Counted from the stretch's first letter, positions 34,824 to 44,619 are shown. The stretch: DNA of 64,000 bases from UBA1351 sp963677885 (GCA_963677885.1 OY782500.1:2232001-2296000); one strand, 5' to 3'. The notes: a model not told the origin generated them from the letters alone. A program made the numbers and translations.

Positions 34824-35246
34824 ATGTATATAAGCCTGGGAACCCTAAACGGCATAATCATTGCCTTGATGATTTTAAGCAACAGTATCATGATGGCAGC
34901 CATTGGCAACACACCATCTGTGGTTATTAACCACCTTATTGGTTTAGTTACTATTCTCACAGTCGTCCTCTTGACCAAAGAAAAATGGCGGTCTATAAAA
35001 GGCATAAACCCTATATATCTTGCCGGAGGCATTACCGGTCTGGTATCCATATACTTTACCAATATTGCCTTTGTTGCATTAGGAGCCACACTAACTCTTA
35101 TGCTAAGTATGGTTGGCCGAATTGCCACTTCAAGTATTATTGACCATTTCGGCCTAATGGGTATGAAGGTCTATCCCTTTAAGCCCATCAAACTTATTGG
35201 CATACTACTTATGGCAGGCGGCCTGATCTTTATCATTATCAGCTAA
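34824..35246 (+). CDS. YdcZ/DUF606-type DMT half-transporter 1
   Basis: A 140-residue protein of five predicted membrane helices, with the DUF606 pattern (GTLNGIIIALMILSNSIMMAAIGNTPSVVINHLIGL). AAGGAG sits before the ATG. Members of this small group within the drug/metabolite transporter superfamily often come in pairs. The next gene is its partner 77 bp on. No substrate can be assigned. The preceding 190 bp separates it from the divergent Crp/Fnr gene. Confidence 0.88.
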   Translation: MYISLGTLNGIIIALMILSNSIMMAAIGNTPSVVINHLIGLVTILTVVLLTKEKWRSIKGINPIYLAGGITGLVSIYFTNIAFVALGATLTLMLSMVGRIATSSIIDHFGLMGMKVYPFKPIKLIGILLMAGGLIFIIIS

Positions 35247-35323
35247 TGTTAGACTTCAAACAGTCTAGGTAAGCCATTTTCTCGAACCCAACTTGCCTGG
35301 CTCCCTATTTTGAAAGGAATATT

Positions 35324-35794
35324 ATGTATATACTCACAGCTATTGTAGTCGGCATCTCCATTGTTCTTGCCATGGTCCAAAACGGTGCCTTAACCGAAAA
35401 AATCGGTTATAAGAATACAACCCTTATGAATTTCATTACCGGTTTCCTAACCTCTTCCTTTATCTTCCTGTTTACCGGTTGGCACTTTAAGTCTTTTATT
35501 GACCTTAAGTCCATGTCTCCTTTAGGTTATATGGGTGGCCTTCTAGGTGTTATGGTTGTCCTTCTAAGCAATATAGTCATCCACAAAATTCCTGTCATTG
35601 AATCAGCCATGCTGGCTTATGTGGGACAGTTGGCCTGTGGCTTAGTCATTGATGCCTTTATGGGTATCAATTTCAGCCCCGGCAAAATCATAGGTTGTGT
35701 CTTGATTTTATTGGGAGTTCTTTTTAACGCCTATGTTGACCGGTCAGATGACAAGAAGTTAGATACTGTCATTCCACAATCTCAAGATATTTAA
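35324..35794 (+). CDS. YdcZ/DUF606-type DMT half-transporter 2
   Basis: A 156-residue partner of the preceding gene with five helices and the matching pattern (TEKIGYKNTTLMNFITGFLTS, IPVIESAMLAYVGQLACGLVIDAF). A short charged tail (YVDRSDDKKLDT) ends the protein in the cytoplasm or outside. The two genes probably make a heterodimer with about ten helices, the size of a normal DMT transporter. Confidence 0.88.
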   Translation: MYILTAIVVGISIVLAMVQNGALTEKIGYKNTTLMNFITGFLTSSFIFLFTGWHFKSFIDLKSMSPLGYMGGLLGVMVVLLSNIVIHKIPVIESAMLAYVGQLACGLVIDAFMGINFSPGKIIGCVLILLGVLFNAYVDRSDDKKLDTVIPQSQDI

Positions 35795-35816
35795 TTGTAT
35801 CGTTCACAATTAACAA

Positions 35817-35844
35817 TTGATAAATCTCCAAAAACGTCTATACT
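35817..35844 (+). promoter_or_regulatory. Promoter of the DUF4317 gene
   Basis: TTGATA and TATACT separated by 16 bp, about 45 bp before the start codon. Confidence 0.75.
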
Positions 35845-35888
35845 ATTAATGTGCCCTCAAACAAAAAATTTCGAAACTTGGAGATTAT

Positions 35889-37202
35889 ATGAATAGAAAA
35901 GACGTACTGGAAATAACAAGACGATTCAAAAAAGATGCCTGTACTATTTCAAGAGTTACCGGCTGTTATGTCAACGGAGAAAAAAAATTACACCTTACTT
36001 TTAGGGAGTCCTTCCACAGTTTGGAAGATGAAGCCTTTTTCAAGTATCTGGAAATCGCCAAGAAAACCCTTTCCGGAGGTATTGGCAACAACCTATTGGA
36101 ACTGAATTTCACCTTGGACGGGAACTTGGAAAGTACCCATCAGCAGTCATTGATGATACTCAAAAAAAGCGGTTTGAAGGATGACACCTTACTCAACCAG
36201 TTCTATCAATCCATTATCGATAACATCGACTTACCAGGTAACTTCCTAATCCTCCTCTTCCATGATGTCTACGACGTTATGACAAGAACCAAGGACAATA
36301 TTCAACTGGACGAGTCCGAAGAAGTCTATGAATATATGATTTGCTCCATCTGTCCTGTTTCCCTGTCAAAACCGGGATTAGGTTACTTTGAACAGGAAAA
36401 ACAGATCAAGCCAAGAATCAGAGACTGGGTTGTAGACAAACCACTCCTGGGCTTTACTTTCCCAGGTTTTATTGACAGGTCTTCAGATGTTAATGCAGTC
36501 ATGTATTACACCAAAGATGCCAAAGAACCCCACCATGAGTTTATGGAAAAGGCTCTGGGATGCGGCCCCAAACAAACAGCCACCATCCAAAAAGCCTCCT
36601 TTCAGTCCATTATCGAAAAGTCTATAGGCGGAGACGAAGAAATTTCCAAAAAGATCTTTACGGACATCCAGGAAAACTTGAATACTATGGTGGAAGATTA
36701 TAAAGAAATGTATGAGGATACAGATACTGCACCAATTGCCCTGTCAAAAGAAAGTGTCAAAAACATCCTGATCAATACCGGCCTATCCGATGAAATTTCG
36801 GCAAAAATCGAAGATTCTTTCGAGGAAGCCTTTGGTGAGGACCTACCTCTTGCGGAAAGCCTTATTGATTCCAAGCTGATTAAGGCCAATGCCCAGAAGA
36901 AAAAAGAAGACCAGTTAATGAAAAAAGTTGAAGTTCTGGAAACTCAACTGGAAGAAGTTAAAAAAGTATCTGCAGAAGATCCAGCCATGGAAAAGGTCCA
37001 GGACTCACCTGAAGAATCAGATGACGATTCTGATCCAACCCTTACTGAGACCCTATCCGCTATCTATGATGTCGTTGTCCATGTCAAACCGGACAAGCTG
37101 CCAAGTATTAAGACTGAAATCATTAACGGTCAGAAATGCCTTGTCGTTCCTATTAACGATAATGAACAGGCTGCTATTAACGGTATGAAACACCTGACCT
37201 AA
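35889..37202 (+). CDS. DUF4317 family protein
   Basis: A 437-residue soluble protein, recognised by the start MNRKDVLEITRRFKKDACTI and internal KPLLGFTFPGFIDRSSDVN, of the DUF4317 family found in many Clostridia. Its function is not known to me. An acidic, Lys/Glu-rich stretch (about 325-385) likely forms a coiled coil or disordered link before the last 50 residues. It is a single gene between its own promoter and a strong terminator. Confidence 0.88.
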   Translation: MNRKDVLEITRRFKKDACTISRVTGCYVNGEKKLHLTFRESFHSLEDEAFFKYLEIAKKTLSGGIGNNLLELNFTLDGNLESTHQQSLMILKKSGLKDDTLLNQFYQSIIDNIDLPGNFLILLFHDVYDVMTRTKDNIQLDESEEVYEYMICSICPVSLSKPGLGYFEQEKQIKPRIRDWVVDKPLLGFTFPGFIDRSSDVNAVMYYTKDAKEPHHEFMEKALGCGPKQTATIQKASFQSIIEKSIGGDEEISKKIFTDIQENLNTMVEDYKEMYEDTDTAPIALSKESVKNILINTGLSDEISAKIEDSFEEAFGEDLPLAESLIDSKLIKANAQKKKEDQLMKKVEVLETQLEEVKKVSAEDPAMEKVQDSPEESDDDSDPTLTETLSAIYDVVVHVKPDKLPSIKTEIINGQKCLVVPINDNEQAAINGMKHLT

Positions 37203-37207
37203 CAAAA

Positions 37208-37239
37208 AAAGGAGAATTTCATTTTGAAATTCTCCTTTT
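37208..37239. terminator. Bidirectional intrinsic terminator
   Basis: AAAGGAGAATTTC pairs perfectly with GAAATTCTCCTTT around a short ATTTT loop. It is flanked by A-runs and T-runs on both sides and serves the DUF4317 gene and the convergent isomerase gene. Confidence 0.92.
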
Positions 37240-37250
37240 CTATTAGCTAA

Positions 37251-37982
37251 TTATTCACTTAATAATCCATTTGCCTCCAGCCAAATCATGGATGCCTCCA
37301 CATCTGAAGTCTCCAGATTCCAGTCTTTCATGGATAAATAATCTTTTAATGTCATCAGCGCCTTAAGGATATCAATGGTTCCATGACCCAGTCCATTATG
37401 ATCGTCTCCTTCCCCATAATTATTATGGAGGTGGGCATGGGCCAATCTACTACCATATGAACGAATCCAATGAACCACCTGGTCACCAACTTCAACATTC
37501 ACATGTCCTATATCCAGGCAGATACCCAGATCATCCGAATCTATTGCATCATGCAGCTTTACAAGGAAATCCGGCGACCGGTCAATAATGTTTTCCAGAC
37601 AAAACTCTACACCAAGATGATCCTTAAGGAAATCCTTCCAAAAATCAACGGACCGGTTAAAACCCAAGGGATCTTCATCCGGATCACACATGTTATGGAC
37701 AATGACTTTTTTACAGCCTAAGTCTTTTGCAATTGCGTAAAACCTATGGTAATCCTCATAAGTTTTCTTTATAACCTGGGGATCCTTACTGGAATAGTCC
37801 AACCCTTTATAGGGACCATGAATACTGTCAATAGACTCATATTCCTTCTTTAACTTGTCAATATTCTCTTGATCAGTCAAGGTATTCTCCCTAGCAACAA
37901 AGTCGAAGGACTCTATTCCACACTGGTACCTTTTTCTTAGCTTATGTAAATTCTCTATTTCCGGAAAATTGGTGAACTGCAT
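37251..37982 (-). CDS. TIM-barrel sugar phosphate isomerase/endonuclease IV-like protein
   Basis: About 243 residues from the ATG preceded by GGGGAG. The pattern is that of xylose-isomerase-like TIM barrels: IDSIHGPYKGLDYS, KKVIVHNMCDPDEDPLG, VEFCLENII, LGICLDIGHVNV and AHAHLHNNYGEGDDHNGLGHGTIDI, with metal-binding His, Glu and Asp. It may be an isomerase or epimerase of a small sugar, or less likely an AP endonuclease. It lies 65 bp after rsmI in the same direction with no clear terminator between. Confidence 0.85.
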   Translation of the reverse strand: MQFTNFPEIENLHKLRKRYQCGIESFDFVARENTLTDQENIDKLKKEYESIDSIHGPYKGLDYSSKDPQVIKKTYEDYHRFYAIAKDLGCKKVIVHNMCDPDEDPLGFNRSVDFWKDFLKDHLGVEFCLENIIDRSPDFLVKLHDAIDSDDLGICLDIGHVNVEVGDQVVHWIRSYGSRLAHAHLHNNYGEGDDHNGLGHGTIDILKALMTLKDYLSMKDWNLETSDVEASMIWLEANGLLSE

Positions 37983-38047
37983 CTGTTTCTCCCCTCTAAC
38001 ACATGACTTGTCTCTATACATCACTATTCATTTTATGTTGGTTACTC

Positions 38048-38899
38048 TCAATCCACAAAATACTGATAAACTTCCCGCTTGGGCAAGCCTCTTTCCTTGG
38101 CAATCCATTTTATGGCATCCTTCTTAGTCATGCCTTTAGCCAGACAGTCTTCCATCTGATCATCCATGGAAATCTCCGCCAAAACTTCCTGCTTCTCTTC
38201 CTCCAGAATTTCTTCAGAAATTCCTTCAACAACAAGAACAAACTCACCTTTTATTTCCATATCCTGGTAGTAGTCTATTGCCTGATTCAGAGTCATCTTC
38301 AAGACTTCCTCATAGCGTTTGGTCAGTTCTCTGACAAAACTGATGCTACGGTCACCACCTAAGGCTGCCCTTAAGTCTTTAATTGTATTCTTCAGTTTAT
38401 GAGGTGCCTCATAAAAAAGAATAGTCCTGGTCTCTTTGCTGATAAGGTCCAGTCTCTTCTGACGTTCTTTTTTCTTTAAGGGCAGGAACCCTTCAAAGAC
38501 CATCCGATTCGTGTTTTGTCCTGATAAGATTAGGGCGTTTACAAAGGCCACCGGTCCAGGAATAATCGTGTATGGCAGGCCTTCTTCCTGACATCTTACA
38601 ACAAGGTGGCTGCCAGGGTCTGAAATTCCAGGTGTCCCTGCATCTGTTACCAAGGCAACATTCAATCCCCTTTTCAGATCAGCCAATATGGAGTCCGCCT
38701 TGTCATATTGGTTGTGTTCATGATAGGAAACCAGTTTTTTATGAATATCAAAATGATTAAGAAGCTTAATGGAATGCCTCGTATCCTCAGCCAGGATATA
38801 GTCTGCATCCTCAAGGGTTTTTACCCCTCGAAAGGACATGTCATCCAGATTACCAATAGGTGTTGCCACCAGGTATAAACATCCTTTATCCTTTTCCAT
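38048..38899 (-). CDS. rsmI: 16S rRNA (cytidine-1402-2'-O)-methyltransferase
   Basis: RsmI methylates the ribose of C1402 in the decoding centre of 16S rRNA using SAM. The 283-residue protein shows the tetrapyrrole-methylase fold: LYLVATPIGNLDDMSFRG at the start, ILAEDTRHS, VALVTDAGTPGISDPG and the region NRMVFEGFLP. The ATG was chosen for AGGTGA just upstream and overlaps the trmN6 stop by 14 bp, suggesting coupling. It is in its usual place in the Bacillota cluster. Confidence 0.96.
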   Translation of the reverse strand: MEKDKGCLYLVATPIGNLDDMSFRGVKTLEDADYILAEDTRHSIKLLNHFDIHKKLVSYHEHNQYDKADSILADLKRGLNVALVTDAGTPGISDPGSHLVVRCQEEGLPYTIIPGPVAFVNALILSGQNTNRMVFEGFLPLKKKERQKRLDLISKETRTILFYEAPHKLKNTIKDLRAALGGDRSISFVRELTKRYEEVLKMTLNQAIDYYQDMEIKGEFVLVVEGISEEILEEEKQEVLAEISMDDQMEDCLAKGMTKKDAIKWIAKERGLPKREVYQYFVD

Positions 38900-39683
38900 T
38901 TTTGTCACCTGCTTCCTTATTCATTGGTTGATCATCGGTACTTTCCGGTTTTTCCTTACCATAGATATCATAGATTTCATCTGTATATACATTGACAGCT
39001 TTATACACAATAAGTGGTGGCTCAACCTTTATCATAGGATTCCCATATCGAACTGCCTCAATCAAAACCATATTGGCATCCTTATCTACGTATGGATGAA
39101 CCATCCTCAGCCGTTTGGGTTCCATTTTATACTTTCTAAGCAAATCAATGATGTCCGTCAGCCGGTGAGGGCGGTGAACCATATAGAACCTTCCACCTAC
39201 TTTTACCAGACGACTGGCAACACGAATAACGTCCTCAAGGGAACACAGAACCTCATGTCTGGCAATAGCCTTTACAGATTCAGGGTTTTTGAGTCCTTTC
39301 CCATCATTCATATAAGGTGGATTAGAGGTTATCACATCAAAACCTGACAAAGGAAGCAGTTGATCTGCTTCCTTTATGTCTCCATGAATGATGGTCACTT
39401 TATCTTCAATTTTGTTAAGTTTTACGCTTCTTGATGCCATATCAACAAAGGATTCCTGAATTTCCAAACCAGTATAATGGTTACCACTGCCTTTGGCTTC
39501 CAGAAGTATGGGAATAATCCCGGTTCCTGTACCAAGATCCAAATGGGTTTCTCCAGGTTTTACCTGACTGAATCCGGACAGTAGTACCGCATCTACGCCA
39601 AAGCAAAAACCGTCTTTATTTTGGATAATCTTATATCCTTTGATATGGAGGTCATCAATACGCTCATTATTCAAAATCTTCAT
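38886..39683 (-). CDS. trmN6: tRNA1(Val) (adenine-37-N6)-methyltransferase-like protein
   Basis: A 265-residue class I SAM methyltransferase. The SAM motif is LDLGTGTGIIPILL, and the adenine N6 catalytic motif is NPPY in VITSNPPYMND. GFCFGVDAVLLSGF is the N-terminal family signature (YfiC/YabB). The target A37 of tRNA1(Val) is known from Escherichia coli; the Bacillota members are assumed to act similarly. The last 25 residues form a charged tail overlapping rsmI. Confidence 0.9.
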   Translation of the reverse strand: MKILNNERIDDLHIKGYKIIQNKDGFCFGVDAVLLSGFSQVKPGETHLDLGTGTGIIPILLEAKGSGNHYTGLEIQESFVDMASRSVKLNKIEDKVTIIHGDIKEADQLLPLSGFDVITSNPPYMNDGKGLKNPESVKAIARHEVLCSLEDVIRVASRLVKVGGRFYMVHRPHRLTDIIDLLRKYKMEPKRLRMVHPYVDKDANMVLIEAVRYGNPMIKVEPPLIVYKAVNVYTDEIYDIYGKEKPESTDDQPMNKEAGDKNGKG

Positions 39684-39691
39684 ATCAGCGC

Positions 39692-40603
39692 TTAATCCCG
39701 TTTCATGTCCATTTCTTTAGCTTCCAGCTTTTCAAGCTTCTTAAGTTCCGCATACTCTTCTTTGGATAAACGGTTGTTCTTCTTGTTCTTTTTCTTTTTA
39801 ACCTTTAATTCATCCAAATGGTATTCGACAATATCCACATTATCGTTATCACGGATGATGACTTTAACCAATTGTCGAAGAATATTGATATGCTTAACTT
39901 CCGCTTCTGTTCCGCCTGGAGTGATGACTTTGTCACCAATACTTGGAAGCTTCTTATTCAGTTCAATATAAGTCTCTTCTTCATACTTCAGACAGCACAT
40001 CAAACGTCCACATACACCAGAAATCTTCGTTGGGTTAAGGGATAAATTCTGTTCCTTAGCCATCTTGATAGATACGGGATGAAACTCGGACAAATGTGAG
40101 TAGCAGCATAGCGGCCGCCCACAAATACCGATACTACCAATCATTTTAGTCTCGTCACGTACACCAATTTGACGAAGTTCGATTCTGGTCTTAAATACAG
40201 ATGCTAAATCCTTAACCAGTTCACGGAAGTCTACACGTCCGTCAGCTGTAAAATAGAAAAGAAGTTTATTCTTATCGAAGGTATACTCACAATCGATGAG
40301 CTTCATCTCCAATTTATGTTTCCTGATTTTGTCAAGACATGCCCTAAAAGCATCTGCCTCTTCCAAACTGTTGGCTTCTTCCTGGTCCAAATCCTCATCA
40401 GTAGCTATACGAATGACCTTTTTCAATGGCTGAACCACTTCATCATCACCAATTTCCATAACCCCTTTGACAACATAACCAAACTCAACACCTCTGGCTG
40501 TTTCAACAATAACATCTTCTCCGGCTTCAATTTCAAGACCTACCGGATCGAAATAATATATTTTGCCCGCTTTACGAAAACGGACACCTATGACTTTAAT
40601 CAT
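39692..40603 (-). CDS. ricT: RicT/YaaT-like PSP1 domain protein
   Basis: A 303-residue protein with the PSP1 C-terminal domain. The cysteine clusters CGRPLCC (near 157) and CGRLMCC (near 193) are those that help bind Fe-S clusters in the RicA-RicF-RicT complex. In Bacillus that complex promotes RNase Y-dependent mRNA maturation and the sporulation phosphorelay. The C-terminal 40 residues are very basic. The start overlaps the holB stop by 4 bp (ATGA). Confidence 0.95.
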   Translation of the reverse strand: MIKVIGVRFRKAGKIYYFDPVGLEIEAGEDVIVETARGVEFGYVVKGVMEIGDDEVVQPLKKVIRIATDEDLDQEEANSLEEADAFRACLDKIRKHKLEMKLIDCEYTFDKNKLLFYFTADGRVDFRELVKDLASVFKTRIELRQIGVRDETKMIGSIGICGRPLCCYSHLSEFHPVSIKMAKEQNLSLNPTKISGVCGRLMCCLKYEEETYIELNKKLPSIGDKVITPGGTEAEVKHINILRQLVKVIIRDNDNVDIVEYHLDELKVKKKKNKKNNRLSKEEYAELKKLEKLEAKEMDMKRD

Positions 40604-41595
40604 TTCCTGTCCTCCAAATCTGTGAACATGGTGAGTACTGACAATCCAAAATTAACATTCAGTCGCTGCCAATTCAAAAACTCATGGCTATTTCTAACAA
40701 GTCTAACTAATTTGGCCGGCTTAGCACCAGCGGATAATTCAATAATCTTAAACTCCATGTCCTTATGTATCAATTCACCAGCCAATCCGGTTTCCTTATA
40801 GTATAGAATATCCCGAATAAGGCTAACCAGTATATCAAGAACCTCCAAATATTGGTCCTTATACTCTGAGAAAAGATTAACAGCCTCCATTATATCATAT
40901 TCTGTACGGTTTATAAACACATCCAGGCATTTTACCATATCCTGACGCATACTGTTAAAGCTTTCAGATTCAATCAACTGAAGGGCTTTGCCAATATTAC
41001 CTCTGGAAAAGGATGCAATAACTTTTGCCCGGTCACCATTTACTTGTTTTTCTGCTCGTAAATATCGCTCTATGCTATTTAAATCGACGGGTTTTAAGGA
41101 CATCTTTACCGTCCTTGACAGAATGGTCTGTAAAAACTTCTGTGAGTTATCAGCAAGAAGAAAAAAAAGTCCATATTCCGGTGGCTCCTCAATAGTCTTA
41201 AGGATTGAATTCTGGGCCTGAACAGTCATGGTATCCGCCTGGTCTACAATATAGATCTTATACTTGCTCTTATAGGGTTTAACACTAATATCATTGACCA
41301 TCTGTTCTCTGACATCACCGACGCCATATCCTGATTTTTTGGATGGTTTAACGTAGATGACGTCCGGATGGTTGCCTGTATCAATCTGTACACAGGAAGG
41401 GCAATGACCACAGGGTTTATCCCCCTCCGGACTCTCACATTGAAGGAGTTTAACAAAACACTTGGTAAGCATTTTTTTACCCATGCCTTCTTCTCCTTCA
41501 AGAATATAGGCATGGGAAACTTTGCCGTACTTATATGCACTTGTCATATGAGCAATAATGCTCTCGTGTCCAATGACCTCTTCAAAAAGATTCAT
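40600..41595 (-). CDS. holB: DNA polymerase III delta-prime subunit
   Basis: Clamp-loader subunit of 331 residues. The N-terminal AAA+ part has a degenerate P-loop (EGEEGMGKK), an intact zinc-binding set C-x8-C-x2-C-x2-C (about residues 53-68) and TMTVQAQNSILKTIEEPP, a delta-prime signature. A non-catalytic P-loop fits known delta-prime proteins. The gene lies between yaaR and ricT as in Bacillus subtilis. Confidence 0.95.
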   Translation of the reverse strand: MNLFEEVIGHESIIAHMTSAYKYGKVSHAYILEGEEGMGKKMLTKCFVKLLQCESPEGDKPCGHCPSCVQIDTGNHPDVIYVKPSKKSGYGVGDVREQMVNDISVKPYKSKYKIYIVDQADTMTVQAQNSILKTIEEPPEYGLFFLLADNSQKFLQTILSRTVKMSLKPVDLNSIERYLRAEKQVNGDRAKVIASFSRGNIGKALQLIESESFNSMRQDMVKCLDVFINRTEYDIMEAVNLFSEYKDQYLEVLDILVSLIRDILYYKETGLAGELIHKDMEFKIIELSAGAKPAKLVRLVRNSHEFLNWQRLNVNFGLSVLTMFTDLEDRK

Positions 41596-41611
41596 AATAC
41601 CTCAATTATCT

Positions 41612-42055
41612 CTACACCATCATATCCAGGAGAAGGCCTCTGATTTCTCCCACTTTACCAAGTATACTCAGGTGGTTTTTCTCGTCTTTCAACAGCTCCT
41701 GGGCCAACTCATCCAGGTTTTCATCGACTAGTTTGACAATACCGTAAACACGGTGCCGACCGCGCCTGTCCAGAAAATTTTCTCTGGAAAACTTATGGGA
41801 ATGGGTCACGATTTCATTCATGAACTCCTTAATCGTCTCCCTATATTTACGCATGTCACTAATATCCATATGCTTGGCAATCTTATCGCCCTGGGCAGTT
41901 ATGGATTCAATCATACCATTAAGTTTGTCCCGAAGTTCTGTTTCTTCCACCTTACTCAGCAAAGTAAACTTAAAGTTCTCATTACTGACTGTCTCCGTCT
42001 TCTTGACGGCCTCGGTGGTGGATATTTCGGATATCCGGTTAACATTCATGTCCAT
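41612..42055 (-). CDS. yaaR: YaaR family protein (DUF327)
   Basis: A 147-residue all-helical soluble protein of the YaaR family, recognised by FMNEIVTHSHKFSRENFLDRRGRHRVYGIVKLVDENLDELAQ. The function is not settled. GGAGG lies six bases before the start, and the gene sits between darA and holB, its conserved place in Bacillota. Confidence 0.93.
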   Translation of the reverse strand: MDMNVNRISEISTTEAVKKTETVSNENFKFTLLSKVEETELRDKLNGMIESITAQGDKIAKHMDISDMRKYRETIKEFMNEIVTHSHKFSRENFLDRRGRHRVYGIVKLVDENLDELAQELLKDEKNHLSILGKVGEIRGLLLDMMV

Positions 42056-42079
42056 GTTTTACCTCCAAAAGGAGTCTGT

Positions 42080-42409
42080 CTATATCTTAAAATACTGATC
42101 AACATCCATAACAAAGATGGTTGCTCCACCTACTGTTATTTCAACAGGGTAAGAAATCATAGAGTCAGGAATATTGGAAACCGGTGGGTTAATCATGGAT
42201 AGCTTTTTGCTTGTTTTGCAAATATCCTTGATAATACCGACCACTTCATCTACCTTGTCCTTGTCAACTCCGACAAAAAGTGTGGTATTTCCTGTTCTTA
42301 ATAATCCGCCTGTACTGGCAAGCTTTGTTGCCATAAAACCGGCTTTTGTCAACTGTTCCATTAATTGATGGGAATCTTCATCATGAATTACTGCTAAAAC
42401 CAATTTCAT
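42080..42409 (-). CDS. darA: Cyclic di-AMP receptor, PII-like
   Basis: A 109-residue PII-like protein (DarA/PstA, older name YaaQ/DUF970). Family signatures are MKLVLAVIHDEDSHQLMEQLTKAGF, STGGLLRTGNTTLFVGV and VDEVVGIIKD. In Bacillus and Listeria it binds cyclic di-AMP. It lies between tmk and yaaR, as in those genomes. Confidence 0.95.
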   Translation of the reverse strand: MKLVLAVIHDEDSHQLMEQLTKAGFMATKLASTGGLLRTGNTTLFVGVDKDKVDEVVGIIKDICKTSKKLSMINPPVSNIPDSMISYPVEITVGGATIFVMDVDQYFKI

Positions 42410-42432
42410 AGGACCACTCCTTAGCTCTTATA

Positions 42433-43065
42433 CTAAATATCGGTTAAAATACCTTTGTTCTTTAATCCGTCAAGAATTGCCTGATGTACGTCATCAATGC
42501 TCATAGAAGCATCGATTCCAATCATACGGTGACTGTTCTCTTCAACCAAGCGATGATAGCCTTCTCTGACAAACTGATGAAATTGTTCTTTTTCAGCTTC
42601 CAGTCGGTCCAGTTCCTGTTGATTCTTCTTCCGGTCCATACCCTTGCGGTGTTCCAAATCAAGGAAAAAAGTCACATCCGGTTCCAGTCCATCAGTCGCA
42701 AAACGGTTGATCATACGGATATTCTCATCCCCTAGCTTTCTGGCAAAACCTTGATAGACCATGCTGGAGTCAACAAATCGGTCACAGATTACGATATGTC
42801 CTTCTTTTAGATTAGGTACAACCAATTCCCTTACATGCTGTGCTCTGGATGCTGCGTATAAAAGAGCTTCTGTTACAGGTTCCATTTCCTGATATCTAAT
42901 ATCAAGAATCAAATCCCGGATTACTTCACTAATCACTGTTCCACCCGGTTCCCTTGTAATAACAACATGCTGTCCTTTCTCTTCAAAGTAGTCTTTCAGG
43001 CGGTTAATCTGGGTTGTCTTCCCTGATCCATCCATCCCTTCAATCGTAATAAACAAGCCTTTCAT
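42433..43065 (-). CDS. tmk: Thymidylate kinase
   Basis: Phosphorylates dTMP to dTDP. P-loop EGMDGSGKTTQ at residue 9, the DR motif in ICDRFVDSSMVYQG near 95, and the LID region. At 210 residues it is full length. Of two adjacent ATGs the second was taken because AGAGG is six bases before it, against three for the first. Confidence 0.96.
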   Translation of the reverse strand: MKGLFITIEGMDGSGKTTQINRLKDYFEEKGQHVVITREPGGTVISEVIRDLILDIRYQEMEPVTEALLYAASRAQHVRELVVPNLKEGHIVICDRFVDSSMVYQGFARKLGDENIRMINRFATDGLEPDVTFFLDLEHRKGMDRKKNQQELDRLEAEKEQFHQFVREGYHRLVEENSHRMIGIDASMSIDDVHQAILDGLKNKGILTDI

Positions 43066-43119
43066 CATATACCTCTATTTCCTGTCAGATGTTCTTAAGA
43101 TCATACAAACTAGCCTCTA

Positions 43120-44619
43120 TCAATCATCTGCACTATTGTTATCTATAACATAAGTATAACATATTTCTTGTCTCTTGGTTACTCCATATACTTCTTTATT
43201 ATGGTTCATCCGACTCCTAATAAGATTGATATGACTGTCTTCAATCTTCTCTCCCGGAACCAAAAGAGGAATCCCCGGCGGATAAGGAATGATGAAGTCT
43301 CCAGCTATCTTGCCACCAGCCTTTTCAATATCTATAAGGGACTTCTCACGGCCTTCCACCTGGTGGATAGACATAAGACCCATGGGCCTTTGAAAAGGAA
43401 GACTTTTTTCTTCCTCATCTCTACCTATACCTCTTTTTTGATTGGTCTTAACAAGTCTATCTGTAATATCCTCAACAGCATCCATAAAGGCATTAACATC
43501 CTCTATGTCATCAGCTATGGTAACGATGCCCACAATGTGGTTTTGTCCTGACATTTCAACCTGGATATCTTTTATTTCTCTAAGGGCTTTTTCTATTTCC
43601 CAACCGGTCACTTTTCCTGCTTGAAAAGGACTCCCTTGACCTGTCACAAGACCTGACAACTTAAACACATCCTGGTCACTGCCAGCTAACCACTGAATAT
43701 GCTTACTATCCTTATTTCTTTTGGACACTTGTTCCTTAATGTTTACCGCCAAGCCATTCAACCGCTCCCTGTTTCCCTCCATATACGCCACACCTTCAAC
43801 TATGGAAGTCATAAAAACATAGGATGGACTGGAAGACTGATAAATACCCAGATATCTCTCCAGATTAGTCAGTGAAACCCTTTTTTCGTCAATGGCTTGA
43901 CTGGACACATGAAAGAGGCCAGTTTGAGTCAGACAAGGCAGGGTCTTATGGGTCGACTGTATAACCAGGTCTGCACCAAGACTAAGGGCAGAAGCAGGTT
44001 CATACTGACAAAAATTCAGGTGACTTCCGTGAGCTTCATCTACAATAAGAAGTACACCTCTCTCATGTAGAAAAGCGCTGATCCCTTTTATATCCGAAAC
44101 CTGGCCTTCATAAGTTGGGCTGGTCATAACCATAGCCTTTAGACCATGAAAATCAAAGCCCTCTTCCTCAAAAGCCTTCAGATCATCTAGGCTGATTTTT
44201 CCATAAAAACCATAGGACTCATTATAGTCAGGATATATGTAAGTTGGATCAAGTCCCCTTATCAATATGGCATTATATACAGACTTGTGACAGTTTCTTG
44301 CCACTAAAATCCGATCACCAAACCCACAGACTCCACTAACAGCAGTAAGGATACCTCCCGTTGATCCATTAACTAAAAAGTAGGATTTACCACTGCCATA
44401 AACCCTGGAAATCTCATCTAAAGATTCCTGCAGAATATCTTCAGGATGATGCATATCATCGGTTCCCGGAACTTCCGTAACATCCAAATCATAAATATCC
44501 TCAATCAAAGGAAGCCGTCCATTCTTATGACCAGGCATATGGTAGGACCGGATTGTTTCTGTGTATGCTTTCAATGTATTATAAAGTTTTGATCGATTTT
44601 TACTTTCTTGATTACTCAT
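43120..44619 (-). CDS. PLP-dependent Orn/Lys/Arg decarboxylase family protein
   Basis: A 499-residue fold-type I decarboxylase. HMPGHKNGR near the start, the aspartate in LLIVDEAHGSHL and the PLP lysine in VIQSTHKTLPCLTQTG are intact. It lacks the N-terminal wing domain of the large enterobacterial enzymes and matches the short Bacillota type (YaaO, SpeA). Amino acid specificity (arginine, lysine or ornithine) cannot be told. It is the first gene of the tmk-holB cluster, with TATAAT-like sequence on the minus strand at 44658-44663. Confidence 0.9.
   Translation of the reverse strand: MSNQESKNRSKLYNTLKAYTETIRSYHMPGHKNGRLPLIEDIYDLDVTEVPGTDDMHHPEDILQESLDEISRVYGSGKSYFLVNGSTGGILTAVSGVCGFGDRILVARNCHKSVYNAILIRGLDPTYIYPDYNESYGFYGKISLDDLKAFEEEGFDFHGLKAMVMTSPTYEGQVSDIKGISAFLHERGVLLIVDEAHGSHLNFCQYEPASALSLGADLVIQSTHKTLPCLTQTGLFHVSSQAIDEKRVSLTNLERYLGIYQSSSPSYVFMTSIVEGVAYMEGNRERLNGLAVNIKEQVSKRNKDSKHIQWLAGSDQDVFKLSGLVTGQGSPFQAGKVTGWEIEKALREIKDIQVEMSGQNHIVGIVTIADDIEDVNAFMDAVEDITDRLVKTNQKRGIGRDEEEKSLPFQRPMGLMSIHQVEGREKSLIDIEKAGGKIAGDFIIPYPPGIPLLVPGEKIEDSHINLIRSRMNHNKEVYGVTKRQEICYTYVIDNNSADD

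Noticed and set aside
43168..43551. Plus-strand frames opposite the decarboxylase and other genes
   Set aside because: They are mirror frames of well-supported genes, without ribosome-binding sites or recognisable domains.
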